DNA of 64,000 nucleotides from JAVBNC01 sp031551765 (GCA_031551765.1 JAVBNC010000056.1:17424-81423); one strand, 5' to 3'; shown: positions 31,638 through 40,309, counted from the stretch's first letter. Translations and numbers: made by a program. Notes: a model not told the origin generated them from the sequence alone.

Positions 31638-33872
31638 ATGTTCGACGCCAAATATTACGCCCGTCTGGGCCTTGCTTCCGTTTACGACAAAGTAATTGCC
31701 GGCCGCCGCCTCAGCCGTGAAGACGGCGAGACCCTGTTCGCCTGTCCGGACATTCTGGCCGTGGGGAGCCTCGCCTTCCACGCCCGCAAAGCCCGGCACG
31801 GCCTGCGCGCGTATTACGTGCGCAACCGCCAGATCAACTACAGCAACGTCTGCGAGACGGACTGCCGCTTCTGCTCCTTTGCCCGGCATGAAGGCGCGGA
31901 CGGCGCGTTCACCCTGAGCCGCGAGGAAATCCTGGCCCGCGTGGCGGACGACGGCGGCCAGCCCTTTGCGGAAATCCACGTGGTGGGCGGCTGCAACCCC
32001 ACCCTGCCGCTGGAGTGGTTCGAGGAGACCTTCCGCGCCATCAAAGCGTTGCGGCCCCGGGCCGTGCTCAAAGCCTTCACCGTCACCGAAGTGGCGCACC
32101 TGGCGCGCATGGCGGGCATCACGACGGCGGAAGCGTTCAGGCGCTTGAAAGACGCCGGAGTGGCCATGATCACCGGCGGGGGCGGGGAAATTTTCGACCC
32201 GGCCGTGCGCGGCCAACTCTGCCCCAAAAAGCTCAGCGGCGACGAATACCTGCGCCTGGCGGGCGAAGCCCATGCCGCCGGGCTGGCTTCCAACTGTACC
32301 ATGCTTTTCGGGCACATTGAAACCCACGCCCAGCGGGTGGACCACCTCTGCCGCCTGCGGGAGCAGCAGGACAAGAGCGGCGGCTACGTCTGCTTCATCC
32401 CTCTGGCATACCAGGGCAAAAGCAACCTGTTGGCCACGGAACTGGAAGCCGCTTCCGGCTTTGCCCCGGCCGGGCCGGAACAGGCCCTGGACCGGCTGCG
32501 CACCCTTGCCGTCAGCCGTCTGATGCTGGACAATTTCCCGCACATCAAGGCTTACTGGGTCATGCTGGGTACCAAAACCGCCCAGAACGCCCTCTTGTTC
32601 GGCGCGGACGACCTGGACGGCACCATTGAAGAGGAGCACATCGGCCGCATGGCCGGGGCCGCTTCCTCTTCCACCCTTTCCCGCAACGCGCTGGAGCACA
32701 TGATCCGCGCCTCCGGCTTTGAACCGGTGAACCGCGACGCGCTCTTCACCCCCCTGCCGGAAGAAGCCTCCCCCGCGCCCGCCGTGCCGCACAGCCCCCC
32801 GCTTTCCGGGGGCAGCCTGGCCACGCTGCTGGAAAAAGCCGCCTCGGGCGGCCGCCTGAGCCGCAACGAAGCCCACGCCCTCTACGCCAGGGCGGAGCTT
32901 TTCGACCTGGCCCTGGCCGCCCGCACCGTGCGCGAGCGTCTGCACCCGGAACCAGTCGTCACCTACGTGGCGGACCGCAACATCAACTATTCCAACGTCT
33001 GCGTCTGCGGCTGCCGTTTCTGCGCCTTTTACCGCGCCCCGGAGCACCCGGAAGCCTACGTGCTCGGCCGGGACGAACTGGGCCGCAAAATCCGGGAAAC
33101 CCTGGACCTGGGCGGCACCCAGATTCTGCTCCAGGGCGGCCACCACCCCGGCCTGCCCCTGGAATGGTACGAAGACCTGCTGCGCTGGATCAGAAAGACC
33201 TACCCGTCCATCCACATCCACGCCTTTTCCCCGCCGGAAATCGCCTTTTTCGCGCGGATCAGCGGCTGCTGCACCCAGGAAGTCATCACCCGGCTGAAAG
33301 CCGCCGGTCTGCATTCCATCCCCGGCGGCGGCGCGGAAGTCTTAAGCAACCGCGCCCGCAAGGCCGTGTCCCCCAACAAATGTTCCGCCGACGTCTGGAT
33401 CGACATCATGCGCGAAGCCCACCAGCTCGGCCTGAAAACCACGGCCACCATGATGTTCGGTCACGAGGAAACCGAGGAAGAGCGCCTGGAGCACCTCTTC
33501 CGCTTACGCGAGCTGCAGGATGAAACCGGCGGGTTCACCGCCTTCATCCCCTGGACCTTCCAGCCCGCCAACACGGCCCTGGCCCACATACCCACCCAGC
33601 CCGCGCCCGCGTATCTGCGACTCCTCGCCCTCTCCCGCCTGGTGCTGGACAATTTCCCCAACATCCAGGCTTCCTGGGTGACCATGGGGCCGGAAGTGGC
33701 CCAACTGGCCCTGTCCTGCGGCGCCAACGATTTTGGCTCCCTGATGATTGAGGAAAACGTGGTGGCCGCCGCCAACGTGCGCTTCCGCATGGACCGCGCC
33801 GCCATCCACAGGGTCATAGAGGCCGCCGGTTTCGTGCCCCGGCAGAGGTTGATGGATTACACGCTGGTGTAA
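31638..33872 (+). CDS. mqnEC: MqnE-MqnC fusion (aminofutalosine synthase / cyclic futalosine synthase)
   Basis: One uninterrupted 744-residue protein with two radical SAM modules of the futalosine menaquinone pathway. Residues 1-370 resemble MqnE (aminodeoxyfutalosine synthase), with NYSNVCETDCRFCSFAR (C72, C76, C79). Residues about 395-744 resemble MqnC (dehypoxanthine futalosine cyclase), with NYSNVCVCGCRFCAFYR (C455, C459, C462), QGGHHPGLPLEWY, SIPGGGAEVLS and TTATMMFGHEE. The linker about 370-395 is Pro/Ala-rich (PLPEEASPAPAVPHSPPLSGG). In most bacteria these are separate proteins. The ribosome-binding site is weak (GAGGGCTAAAG). mqnA lies downstream after a repeat-filled spacer. MqnB/MTAN and MqnD are not in the window. 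Confidence 0.92.
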   Translation: MFDAKYYARLGLASVYDKVIAGRRLSREDGETLFACPDILAVGSLAFHARKARHGLRAYYVRNRQINYSNVCETDCRFCSFARHEGADGAFTLSREEILARVADDGGQPFAEIHVVGGCNPTLPLEWFEETFRAIKALRPRAVLKAFTVTEVAHLARMAGITTAEAFRRLKDAGVAMITGGGGEIFDPAVRGQLCPKKLSGDEYLRLAGEAHAAGLASNCTMLFGHIETHAQRVDHLCRLREQQDKSGGYVCFIPLAYQGKSNLLATELEAASGFAPAGPEQALDRLRTLAVSRLMLDNFPHIKAYWVMLGTKTAQNALLFGADDLDGTIEEEHIGRMAGAASSSTLSRNALEHMIRASGFEPVNRDALFTPLPEEASPAPAVPHSPPLSGGSLATLLEKAASGGRLSRNEAHALYARAELFDLALAARTVRERLHPEPVVTYVADRNINYSNVCVCGCRFCAFYRAPEHPEAYVLGRDELGRKIRETLDLGGTQILLQGGHHPGLPLEWYEDLLRWIRKTYPSIHIHAFSPPEIAFFARISGCCTQEVITRLKAAGLHSIPGGGAEVLSNRARKAVSPNKCSADVWIDIMREAHQLGLKTTATMMFGHEETEEERLEHLFRLRELQDETGGFTAFIPWTFQPANTALAHIPTQPAPAYLRLLALSRLVLDNFPNIQASWVTMGPEVAQLALSCGANDFGSLMIEENVVAAANVRFRMDRAAIHRVIEAAGFVPRQRLMDYTLV

Positions 33873-33878
33873 GGAAGA

Positions 33879-33964
33879 GAATGCCTCCGGCGGCCAAAGA
33901 GGGCTCTGCCCTCTCTGGACTCACCCGCCAAGGGGCGCGCCCCTTGGAACCCATTCAGGGTGAC
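33879..33964. repeat. 86-bp dispersed palindromic repeat, copy 2
   Basis: It differs from positions 3371-3456 at two bases only. It begins with the GCCTCCGGCGGCC box (33883-33895) and contains the AGAGGGC/GCCCTCT hairpin and the palindrome CCAAGGGGCGCGCCCCTTGG. It starts 6 bp after the mqnEC stop, in the same orientation relative to the upstream gene as copy 1 after lpxB. Confidence 0.85.
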
Positions 33965-34214
33965 TAAGAAAATAGTGCTTATCTGCCGTTCTGTTGATTC
34001 GGGCCGTCCTGGCCCTCACCCCTTCGGGGCGCCGGGGAGGACCCCGGCGGGCAATTCCGCTATCCCGCGGAATTGCCGCGCCACGACGCTCACATACTGG
34101 CTTGTATTGGTTTGACAAATTAAAAAAGGCGACTCCCGTGATTGTACGGAACCGCCTTATCAAAGAGAAACGCCCCGTTACCCTGTCAAAGTTTTTAGGG
34201 AAAGGGGATGGGAT
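33965..34214. other. Hairpin-rich spacer between mqnEC and mqnA
   Basis: No gene is visible. Inverted repeats follow one another: CGCCGGGG/CCCCGGCG (34030-34049), then GGCAATTCCGC/GCGGAATTGCC (34050-34077, 11 bp perfect), then AAGGCG/CGCCTT around 34125-34160. A TTGACA hexamer occurs near 34113 but has no -10 at the right distance. Together with the flanking repeats the whole 413-bp spacer is structured. Confidence 0.55.
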
Positions 34215-34279
34215 CCAAGGGAAGGGGAAAAACCCTTTTTGAAAAAAGGGGTTTTCCCCTTCCCTTGGCCGCCGGAGGC
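34215..34279 (+). repeat. Long hairpin plus GGCCGCCGGAGGC box supplying the mqnA ribosome-binding site
   Basis: A stem of about 25 bp (CCAAGGGAAGGGGAAAA... with ...TTTTCCCCTTCCCTTGG, one mismatch) with an A/T-rich tip spans 34215-34268. It is followed by the reverse-complement box GGCCGCCGGAGGC (34267-34279). GGAGG of the box lies 7 nt before the mqnA ATG and is the only good Shine-Dalgarno sequence. The same layout occurs before ftsI (63801-63864). Confidence 0.75.
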
Positions 34280-34285
34280 ATTCTT

Positions 34286-35119
34286 ATGCAAGCGAAACCG
34301 CGTATGGGGCGGATGGGATATCTCAACGTCCTGCCTATTTACCACGCCCTGGAATCCGGGGCTGTTACGCACGGGTATGAGCTGACGTACGGGCCGCCCG
34401 CCGTGCTGAACAACTTGATGGCCGAGGGCGCGCTGGTGGCCTCCGCTACTTCGTGCGTGGAATATGGGCGGCGGCCGGAGAATTACTGGCTTATGCCGGA
34501 CCTGGCTATCGGCAGCCGGGGGCCGGTCATGAGCGTGCTGCTGCTGTCCCGGCGGCCGGTGGAAAAGCTGGAGGGGCAGACGGTGTTGGTCAGCGCGGAA
34601 ACGCACACCTCCGCTGCGCTGTTGCGCCTGCTGTTCAAGGAAAAGTACAAAATTGCCGTGAACTACGTCACGGGGGTGGCTTCCGAACGCATTGCCACGC
34701 CCACCCCGCCGGAAGCCGTGCTGGCTATCGGGGACGAGGCTTTGCGGCTGCGCGGGCACCCGGCCTACCCGTATGTGCTGGACATGGGCCAGGCCTGGAT
34801 GGACTGGACCGGCCTGCCCTTTATTTTCGGGGTCTGGGTGGTCAGCCGCAAGGCGGCCGTGTCCGGAGACCTGGCGGAAGACCCGGCGGCCCTACTGCAA
34901 AAGGGTCGGGACTGGGGGCTGGAGCACATGCCGGAAATTCTGGATATCGCGCAGCAGAACTATACGTTGAGCCGCCTGGACCTGGTGGCCTATTTCCAGG
35001 GCCTTTCCTACCGCCTGGGCGAAGAGGAACAGGAAGGGCTGCGCCTTTTCTACCGTAAACTGGCGGAAACCGGGGAACTGGCCAAGGCTCCGAACCTGGA
35101 GTTCTGGCCCGGCGCATGA
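34286..35119 (+). CDS. mqnA: Chorismate dehydratase MqnA
   Basis: First committed enzyme of the futalosine pathway, forming 3-enolpyruvylbenzoate from chorismate. 277 residues from ATG 34286 (MQAKPRMGRMGYLNVLPIYH), the standard MqnA opening, then ATSCVEYGRRPENYWLMPDLAIGSRGPVMSVLLLSRRP. Its periplasmic-binding-protein-like fold is cytoplasmic and no signal peptide is seen. Later motifs are AIGDEALR and LPFIFGVWVV. Its SD lies within the dispersed repeat. It overlaps the next gene by 4 bp (ATGA). Confidence 0.92.
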   Translation: MQAKPRMGRMGYLNVLPIYHALESGAVTHGYELTYGPPAVLNNLMAEGALVASATSCVEYGRRPENYWLMPDLAIGSRGPVMSVLLLSRRPVEKLEGQTVLVSAETHTSAALLRLLFKEKYKIAVNYVTGVASERIATPTPPEAVLAIGDEALRLRGHPAYPYVLDMGQAWMDWTGLPFIFGVWVVSRKAAVSGDLAEDPAALLQKGRDWGLEHMPEILDIAQQNYTLSRLDLVAYFQGLSYRLGEEEQEGLRLFYRKLAETGELAKAPNLEFWPGA

Positions 35120-36039
35120 GCGAAGAGACGCTTTCTTTCTGGCGCACGCCTTCGGGCAAGGGGCATTTGCGCGTTATCGGCGGCTCGGTGTGCATCAGCT
35201 TTGCCGCGCTGTTCGTGCAGGGCGCGCCCATAGACCCCAGCATGGTGGCCTTTTACCGCCTGTTGTTCGGGGGGCTGGTCCTGGGCGCGGTGGCCGTATG
35301 GCGGCGCGAGCGCCTGGTCCCCCCGCGCGGGGTACTGTGGTTCATGCTGGCCGCCGGCGTCTTTTTTGCCGGGGACCTGATTGCCTGGCACGCCTGCATT
35401 GTGCGCCTGGGTCCGGGGCTGGCCACCATTATCGGCAATTTCCAGGTCTTTTTCATCGCGCTGTTCGGCGCGCTGTTCCTCAAGGAACCCCTGTCCTGGC
35501 GGCACAAGCTGGCCATCCCCCTGGCGCTGGCGGGCCTGACCCTGCTGCTGGAAGCGGACCCGCGCTCCCTGCCTCCGCAAGTCGCGGCGGGCATCGCGTT
35601 CGGCATGGTCAGCGCTTCGCTCTATACCGGTTATATCCTTACCCTGCGCCAGTCCCAGACCGAGCGCGTCCGCCTGCCCGCCATCGCCAACATGAGCCTG
35701 ATTTCCCTCATTTCGGCGGCGGCCACCGGCCTGTTCTGCGCCTCCTTTTCCATCTCCTTCGCCATACCGGACGCCCGCACCGGCCTGACCATAGCCGCGC
35801 TGGGCATACTCTGCCAAGCGCTCGGCTGGGTGCTGCTCTCCACGGGCCTGCCGCTCATGCCCGCTTCCCGCGCCGGGCTGGTCATGCTCATCCAGCCCAC
35901 CCTGTCCTTTATCTGGGACATCCTCTTCTGCGGCCGCCCCACGGGCCTTGTCGGCCTGACGGGCGCGGTTGTCGCCATCGGGGCCATCGGCCTGGGGTTG
36001 GCCTCGCCTAAAACGAAACCCGCGCAACCCGCCGAATAG
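35116..36039 (+). CDS. EamA/DMT-family permease
   Basis: Ten-helix drug/metabolite-type transporter of 307 residues. Two EamA repeats are visible: the first includes FYRLLFGGLVLGAVAVW, GVFFAGDLIAWHACIVRLGPGLATIIGNFQVFFIALFGALFLKE; the second includes GYILTLRQSQ and MPASRAGLVMLIQPTLSFIWDILFCGRPTGLVGLTGAVVAIGAI. The start overlaps the mqnA stop, so it is co-translated with a menaquinone gene, but the solute cannot be deduced. A terminator follows. Confidence 0.85.
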   Translation: MSEETLSFWRTPSGKGHLRVIGGSVCISFAALFVQGAPIDPSMVAFYRLLFGGLVLGAVAVWRRERLVPPRGVLWFMLAAGVFFAGDLIAWHACIVRLGPGLATIIGNFQVFFIALFGALFLKEPLSWRHKLAIPLALAGLTLLLEADPRSLPPQVAAGIAFGMVSASLYTGYILTLRQSQTERVRLPAIANMSLISLISAAATGLFCASFSISFAIPDARTGLTIAALGILCQALGWVLLSTGLPLMPASRAGLVMLIQPTLSFIWDILFCGRPTGLVGLTGAVVAIGAIGLGLASPKTKPAQPAE

Positions 36040-36055
36040 TCTTCGGAAATGCTCT

Positions 36056-36088
36056 GCCGCCCCAACCGGGCGGCGGCCGCACTTTTTT
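36056..36088 (+). terminator. Terminator of the mqnEC-mqnA-permease genes
   Basis: Stem GCCGCCC (36056-36062) and GGGCGGC (36068-36074), loop CAACC, followed after a short GC stretch by TTTTTT (36083-36088). It starts 17 bp after the permease stop. Confidence 0.65.
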
Positions 36089-36105
36089 GTTGACGAGCTT
36101 TGTTG

Positions 36106-36119
36106 TTTGTTATAACAAA
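36106..36119. promoter_or_regulatory. Perfect palindromic operator candidate before the acid-sugar operon
   Basis: TTTGTTATAACAAA is a perfect 14-bp palindrome. TTGACG (36090-36095) lies upstream, and TATAAC inside the palindrome could serve as -10 (15-bp spacing, short). The first gene starts at 36173 after AAGGAG. The site shape suits a GntR-type dimer, and such a regulator is encoded at the operon end. Confidence 0.5.
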
Positions 36120-36172
36120 TTTCAAACATCAAATAACATTCTGCATTTATTCCGCACGCATAAGGAGCCGCC

Positions 36173-37156
36173 ATGGCCAAGTTCACCGTAGTGTTGACCG
36201 GCGATATTCATCCAAGCCCCAAAGCCGCGCTGCAAGCCGTGGCGGAGGTGCTCGTCTGCCCCGCCACGGACCCGGACGGCCTGAGCGCGGCTGTGGCCGA
36301 CGCGGACGCCCTGCTGGTGCGCCACCTTCTGCCCGCCGATATTCTGGAGCACGGGCCGAAAATCCGCATCATGGCCCGCCACGGCGTGGGCCTGGATTTC
36401 ATACCCGTGGCCGAAGCCACGAAAAAGAACGTCATCGTGACCAACGCGCCGGGTTCCAACACCCAGGCCGTGGCGGAACACGTCATCGGAACCATGCTTC
36501 TGCTGGCCCGGCGCTTCGGCACCCTGGACGCGGCTGTGCGCTCCGGCAACTGGGCCTTCCGCAACAGCTTTTCCGGCATGGAGCTCTCCGGCCGCACCCT
36601 GGGCGTGCTGGGCCTGGGCAAAATCGGCCTGAGCGTGGCCAAGGCCTGCGCCGCGGCGTTCAACATGCGCGTTCTGGGGCACGATCCGTTTCTTAGCTCT
36701 TTTCCCGACGCCGTTACCCCGGCCACTGTGGAGCAAATTTTCAGCCAGTCGGACATTGTCACCCTGCACGTGCCGCTCACCGAAACCACGCGCGAGATGG
36801 TTGACGCCGCCATGCTGGCCCGCATGAAGCCCGGCGCGCTGCTCATCAACGCCTGCCGGGGCGAGGTGGTCAACGAGCGGGACCTTGTGGCGGCCCTGCG
36901 CTCCGGGCCTTTGGCGGGGGCTGCTCTGGACGTGTTCCCGGAAGAGCCGCTGCCCAAAGAACACCCGTACTGCAAAATAGAAAACGTTATCCTAACCCCC
37001 CATTCGGCGGCCCTGACGGAAGAAAGCATGATCCGCATGGGCGGCATGGCGGCCGACGACATAGTCCGCGTGCTGAACGGCGAGCGGCCGCACCACTTTG
37101 TGAACCCCGAAGTCTGGCCCGCGTTCGCGGCCCGGCACGGCATCCCATGTTCCTGA
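36173..37156 (+). CDS. D-isomer-specific 2-hydroxyacid dehydrogenase
   Basis: NAD(P)-dependent dehydrogenase of the SerA/GyaR type, 327 residues. Nucleotide-binding motif LGVLGLGKIGLSVAKACAAAF; catalytic regions MARHGVGLDFIPV, NACRGEVVNERDLVAAL (Arg), DVFPEEPLPKEHPY (Glu) and LTPHSAALTEES (His). There is no ACT domain, so it is unlikely to be the biosynthetic SerA. As the first gene of a cluster with enolase-type dehydratases, it probably oxidises or reduces a 2-hydroxy/2-keto acid intermediate. The ribosome-binding site is AAGGAG. Confidence 0.88.
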   Translation: MAKFTVVLTGDIHPSPKAALQAVAEVLVCPATDPDGLSAAVADADALLVRHLLPADILEHGPKIRIMARHGVGLDFIPVAEATKKNVIVTNAPGSNTQAVAEHVIGTMLLLARRFGTLDAAVRSGNWAFRNSFSGMELSGRTLGVLGLGKIGLSVAKACAAAFNMRVLGHDPFLSSFPDAVTPATVEQIFSQSDIVTLHVPLTETTREMVDAAMLARMKPGALLINACRGEVVNERDLVAALRSGPLAGAALDVFPEEPLPKEHPYCKIENVILTPHSAALTEESMIRMGGMAADDIVRVLNGERPHHFVNPEVWPAFAARHGIPCS

Positions 37157-37226
37157 AACGGCGGAATGTTGCCCCGCGCCGGATGCGGGGCGTGAGTATT
37201 CGCCTCATACCACCAGGGAGAATCCC

Positions 37227-38192
37227 ATGAAGCGTTCATTTCTGCTCGCGGCGCTGCTCGTTCTCGGCGTTGCCACGGCCCTGCCCGCCCAGGCGGCGAA
37301 GTTCCCCACCAAGGAAGTCCGGGTGATCGTGCCCTGGAACCCCGGCGGCAACAACGACCTCATGGCCCGCTTCATCCAGCCCATCATGGAAAAGAACGGG
37401 ATGAAAATCATCGTGGAAAACGTGCCCGGCGGCACCGGCGCCATCGGCATGGGCCAGGTGGCCATTGCCAAGCCCGACGGCTACACCGTGGGCTGGCAGA
37501 CCAGCTCCACCCTGTCCGTCATTGCGGAAGGCAAGGTGCCGCTCAAGCTGGAGCAGTTCACCAGCATCGTGCGCGCTTCCGAAGACCCGCTGCTGATCCT
37601 GGTCAGCAAGAACAGCCCGCGCAAGACGCTCAAGCAGTTCATTGAGTATATGAAAGCCAATCCCGGCAAGGCCACCATCGGCACCCCGGGCAGCCGCAAC
37701 GTGAACGAGATCCTGGCGGTCATGACCTCCCGCGCGGCGGGCGTCGCCTACCGCAACGTGCCCTACCCCGGCGGTTCCCGCGTGGTGGCCGAGCTGATGG
37801 GCGGCCAGATCGACGCCGGCGTGCTCAAGCCCGGCGAAGTCATGGAAGTGGTGAAGAGCGGCGAGCTTATCCCCATCGGCGCGTTCACCGCCGAGCGCAT
37901 CAAGACCCTGCCCAACGTGCCCACCTTCAAAGAGCTGGGCTATGACGTCTTCCCGTACGGCCCCGTGCCGCAGATGTCCTATATCGCCGCCCCGGCGGGC
38001 ATTCCCGCCGACGTGCGCGCCGTGTTGATCGACCAGTTCCGCAAGGCCTTCCAGAGCCCGGAATTCCAGGCCTTTGCCGCGCAGAACGCCTTTGTCTCCG
38101 ACGGCCTTTCCGGCAACGACCTGGACAAGGTGGCTGCCGAAACCACCAAGACCCTGGGCATTGCCGCGCGTCAGGTGTTCCAGAAGAAGTAA
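37227..38192 (+). CDS. tctC: TctC-like solute-binding protein of a tripartite tricarboxylate transporter
   Basis: Periplasmic binding protein of the Bug family, 321 residues. Signal peptide MKRSFLLAALLVLGVATALPAQA is followed by KFPTKEVRVIVPWNPGGNNDLMARF and VENVPGGTGAIGMGQVAIAKPDGYTVG, the family fingerprint. Bug proteins bind carboxylates of many kinds. The tctB and tctA partners follow directly, so this is a complete high-affinity system, and its operon points to an organic acid, probably a sugar acid. GGGAG precedes the ATG. Confidence 0.92.
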   Translation: MKRSFLLAALLVLGVATALPAQAAKFPTKEVRVIVPWNPGGNNDLMARFIQPIMEKNGMKIIVENVPGGTGAIGMGQVAIAKPDGYTVGWQTSSTLSVIAEGKVPLKLEQFTSIVRASEDPLLILVSKNSPRKTLKQFIEYMKANPGKATIGTPGSRNVNEILAVMTSRAAGVAYRNVPYPGGSRVVAELMGGQIDAGVLKPGEVMEVVKSGELIPIGAFTAERIKTLPNVPTFKELGYDVFPYGPVPQMSYIAAPAGIPADVRAVLIDQFRKAFQSPEFQAFAAQNAFVSDGLSGNDLDKVAAETTKTLGIAARQVFQKK

Positions 38193-38249
38193 CCCGTGCC
38201 GCCCCGCCGGGCCTGTTCCCGGCGGGGCGCAAGCTCTGGCGAGGCGTGT

Positions 38250-38747
38250 ATGCGTACCCTGCAATTCACAGCCACAGTCGTTGTGACCCTGTTTCTGATG
38301 GGTTTCTGCCTCTTCCTTTGGCAGCCGACCATGGAACTGTTCGGCAACGCCCCGGCGGACGGCCTGGGACCGGGAGTTCTGCCCCTGGCCTGCATCAGCG
38401 GCGTGTTCCTCCTTTCCTTGTACACGCTTGCGCGTTCCGCGTTGCGCTACCGCGCGTCCAGCCCGCAAGAGCGCCACGGCGACGGGTGCTGCGGCGGCGT
38501 TCCCGTGCGGCCGTACCTTTGCGTCAGCGCCGTGGCCATCGTGCTGATAAGCGGCTACGCGGCGCTGTGGTATATGACCCATTTCGCCGCGGCCTCCTGC
38601 GTGTTCAGCTGCGTGATGGCCGCATTCGTCATGCCGCCGGAAAAACGGACGCCGCCCCGGCTGGCCAAGGTTTCCGCCGGCCTGATCGCTTTTTCCCTGT
38701 TCGTCTGGCTCGCGTTCGAGCGCCTGCTCAACGTGGCCCTGCGCTGA
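38250..38747 (+). CDS. tctB: TctB-like small membrane subunit
   Basis: 165-residue protein with four hydrophobic segments (for example VVTLFLMGFCLFLW, VLPLACISGVFLLSLY, VSAVAIVLISGYAALWY, VSAGLIAFSLFVWLAF). Start MRTLQFTATVV at 38250; the frame extends upstream without family features. TctB sequences are poorly conserved, so identity rests on size, topology and position between tctC and tctA. Confidence 0.82.
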   Translation: MRTLQFTATVVVTLFLMGFCLFLWQPTMELFGNAPADGLGPGVLPLACISGVFLLSLYTLARSALRYRASSPQERHGDGCCGGVPVRPYLCVSAVAIVLISGYAALWYMTHFAAASCVFSCVMAAFVMPPEKRTPPRLAKVSAGLIAFSLFVWLAFERLLNVALR

Positions 38748-38782
38748 GCGGCCCGGCTGGGCCCGCTATTACGGAGAACGCC

Positions 38783-40309
38783 ATGGATATGTTCGCCTAT
38801 CTCGGCCCTGCCCTGGCGCAGGTCGTTTTCAGCCCCGTCACCATGCTCTGGATCGTGCTGGGCGTGATGCTGGGCTTTACCTTCGGCGCGCTGCCGGGGC
38901 TTACCGCCACTCTGGGCGTGGCCCTGCTCACGCCCCTCACCTTTCCCCTGCCCACGGAGCAGGCCCTGGCCATGATGATCGCCCTGTACTGCGGCTCCAT
39001 GACCGGCGGCGCCATTCCCGCCATTCTGCTCAACATTCCCGGCACGCCCTCGGCCGTGGTCACCACCCTGGACGGCTACCCCATGGCCAGAAAGGGCGAA
39101 GCCACCCGGGCCTACGGCTGGGCGCTGGTCGCTTCCTTCAGCGGGGGCATGGTCTCCTGGCTGGCGCTCGCCACCATAGCCCCGGCCCTGGCCCGGCTGG
39201 CCCTGCTGCTGGGCCCGGCGGAATACGCCGCCGTCGCTCTGCTGGGCATGACCATCATCGCCTCCATCTCGCCGGGCAAGGTGATCAAGGGGCTTATCGG
39301 CGCCTTTATCGGCGTTGGCCTCTCCGTGGTGGGCTTTGACCAGATCACCGGCGAGGGCCGCTGGATTTTCGGCACCCTGGCCCTGAGCAAGGGCATTGAC
39401 GTCATGCCCGCGCTGATCGGCTTCCTGGTCATTCCGGAGCTGATCAACTCCATCCCGCAGAACGTGCGCTTCACCCACATTCCCGTGACCCTGCGCAACC
39501 TGTTCCCGCCCCTGGCGGAACTTATGCGCCAGAAGTGGAACCTGGTCCGCTCCGCCTGCATCGGCATCGGCATCGGCATTGTCCCGGCCCTGGGCGGCAG
39601 CATCGCCTCTTTTCTGGCCTACGACCAGGCCAAGCAGTACGACCCGGACGGCGACAAGTACGGCAGCGGCATGCCCGGCGGGGTGGTTGCTTCTGAAGCG
39701 GCCAACAACGGCGTGACCGGCGGGGCGCTTATCCCGCTGTTCACCCTGGGCATTCCCGGCGACACGGTCACGGCCATGCTGCTGGGCGGGCTGATGATCC
39801 ACGGCCTGCAGCCCGGCCCCCGGCTGTTCCAGACCAGCGCTGAAACCGTGTGGATCATCATTGCCGCCACCCTGGTCGCCAACCTGGTCATGCTGGTGGT
39901 GGGGGCCGTGGGTTTCCGGCTTTTCGTGCGCGCCCTGGGCGTGCCCAACTACCTGAAAATTCCGGGCCTGCTGCTCCTGACGGTGGTGGGCACCTATTCC
40001 CTTTCCAACCAATGGTTCGACGTCATCGTCATGCTTGTTCTCGGCGTCTGCGGCTTTGTGCTCATGCTGGCGGACTTTCCGGTCTACCCGGTGGTCATCG
40101 GCGTGATACTGGGGCCGCTTCTGGAGGCGGAACTGCGCCGCGCCCTGGTCATCAGCGGCGGCGACTGGAGCACCTTCATCCAGCGCCCCTTCTCCGCTTT
40201 TCTTCTCGCCATGGCCCTTATCGCCCTGTTCGCGCCCAACTGCATCGTCTGGTGGAAAAAAAACGCCGCCAAGAAAAACCTGCCGCCCAGCGCGGAAGCT
40301 GCATCCTAG
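38783..40309 (+). CDS. tctA: TctA-like large membrane subunit
   Basis: 508-residue transporter subunit from ATG 38783 (MDMFAYLGPALAQVVFSP), with CGGAGAACGCC before it. It shows the conserved TctA blocks: GFTFGALPGLTATLGVALLTPLTF, YCGSMTGGAIPAILLNIPGTPSAVVTTLDGYPMARKGEA and GVVASEAANNGVTGGALIPLFTLGIPGD. About 11-12 hydrophobic segments are visible. The upstream part of the long frame back to 38246 lies in another frame of tctB and is not coding. Confidence 0.93.
   Translation: MDMFAYLGPALAQVVFSPVTMLWIVLGVMLGFTFGALPGLTATLGVALLTPLTFPLPTEQALAMMIALYCGSMTGGAIPAILLNIPGTPSAVVTTLDGYPMARKGEATRAYGWALVASFSGGMVSWLALATIAPALARLALLLGPAEYAAVALLGMTIIASISPGKVIKGLIGAFIGVGLSVVGFDQITGEGRWIFGTLALSKGIDVMPALIGFLVIPELINSIPQNVRFTHIPVTLRNLFPPLAELMRQKWNLVRSACIGIGIGIVPALGGSIASFLAYDQAKQYDPDGDKYGSGMPGGVVASEAANNGVTGGALIPLFTLGIPGDTVTAMLLGGLMIHGLQPGPRLFQTSAETVWIIIAATLVANLVMLVVGAVGFRLFVRALGVPNYLKIPGLLLLTVVGTYSLSNQWFDVIVMLVLGVCGFVLMLADFPVYPVVIGVILGPLLEAELRRALVISGGDWSTFIQRPFSAFLLAMALIALFAPNCIVWWKKNAAKKNLPPSAEAAS

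Noticed and set aside
38246..38782. Upstream extension of the tctA frame as an N-terminal domain
   Set aside because: It overlaps tctB in another frame and is Arg/Pro/His-rich; the ATG at 38783 has a ribosome-binding site and the correct TctA start.
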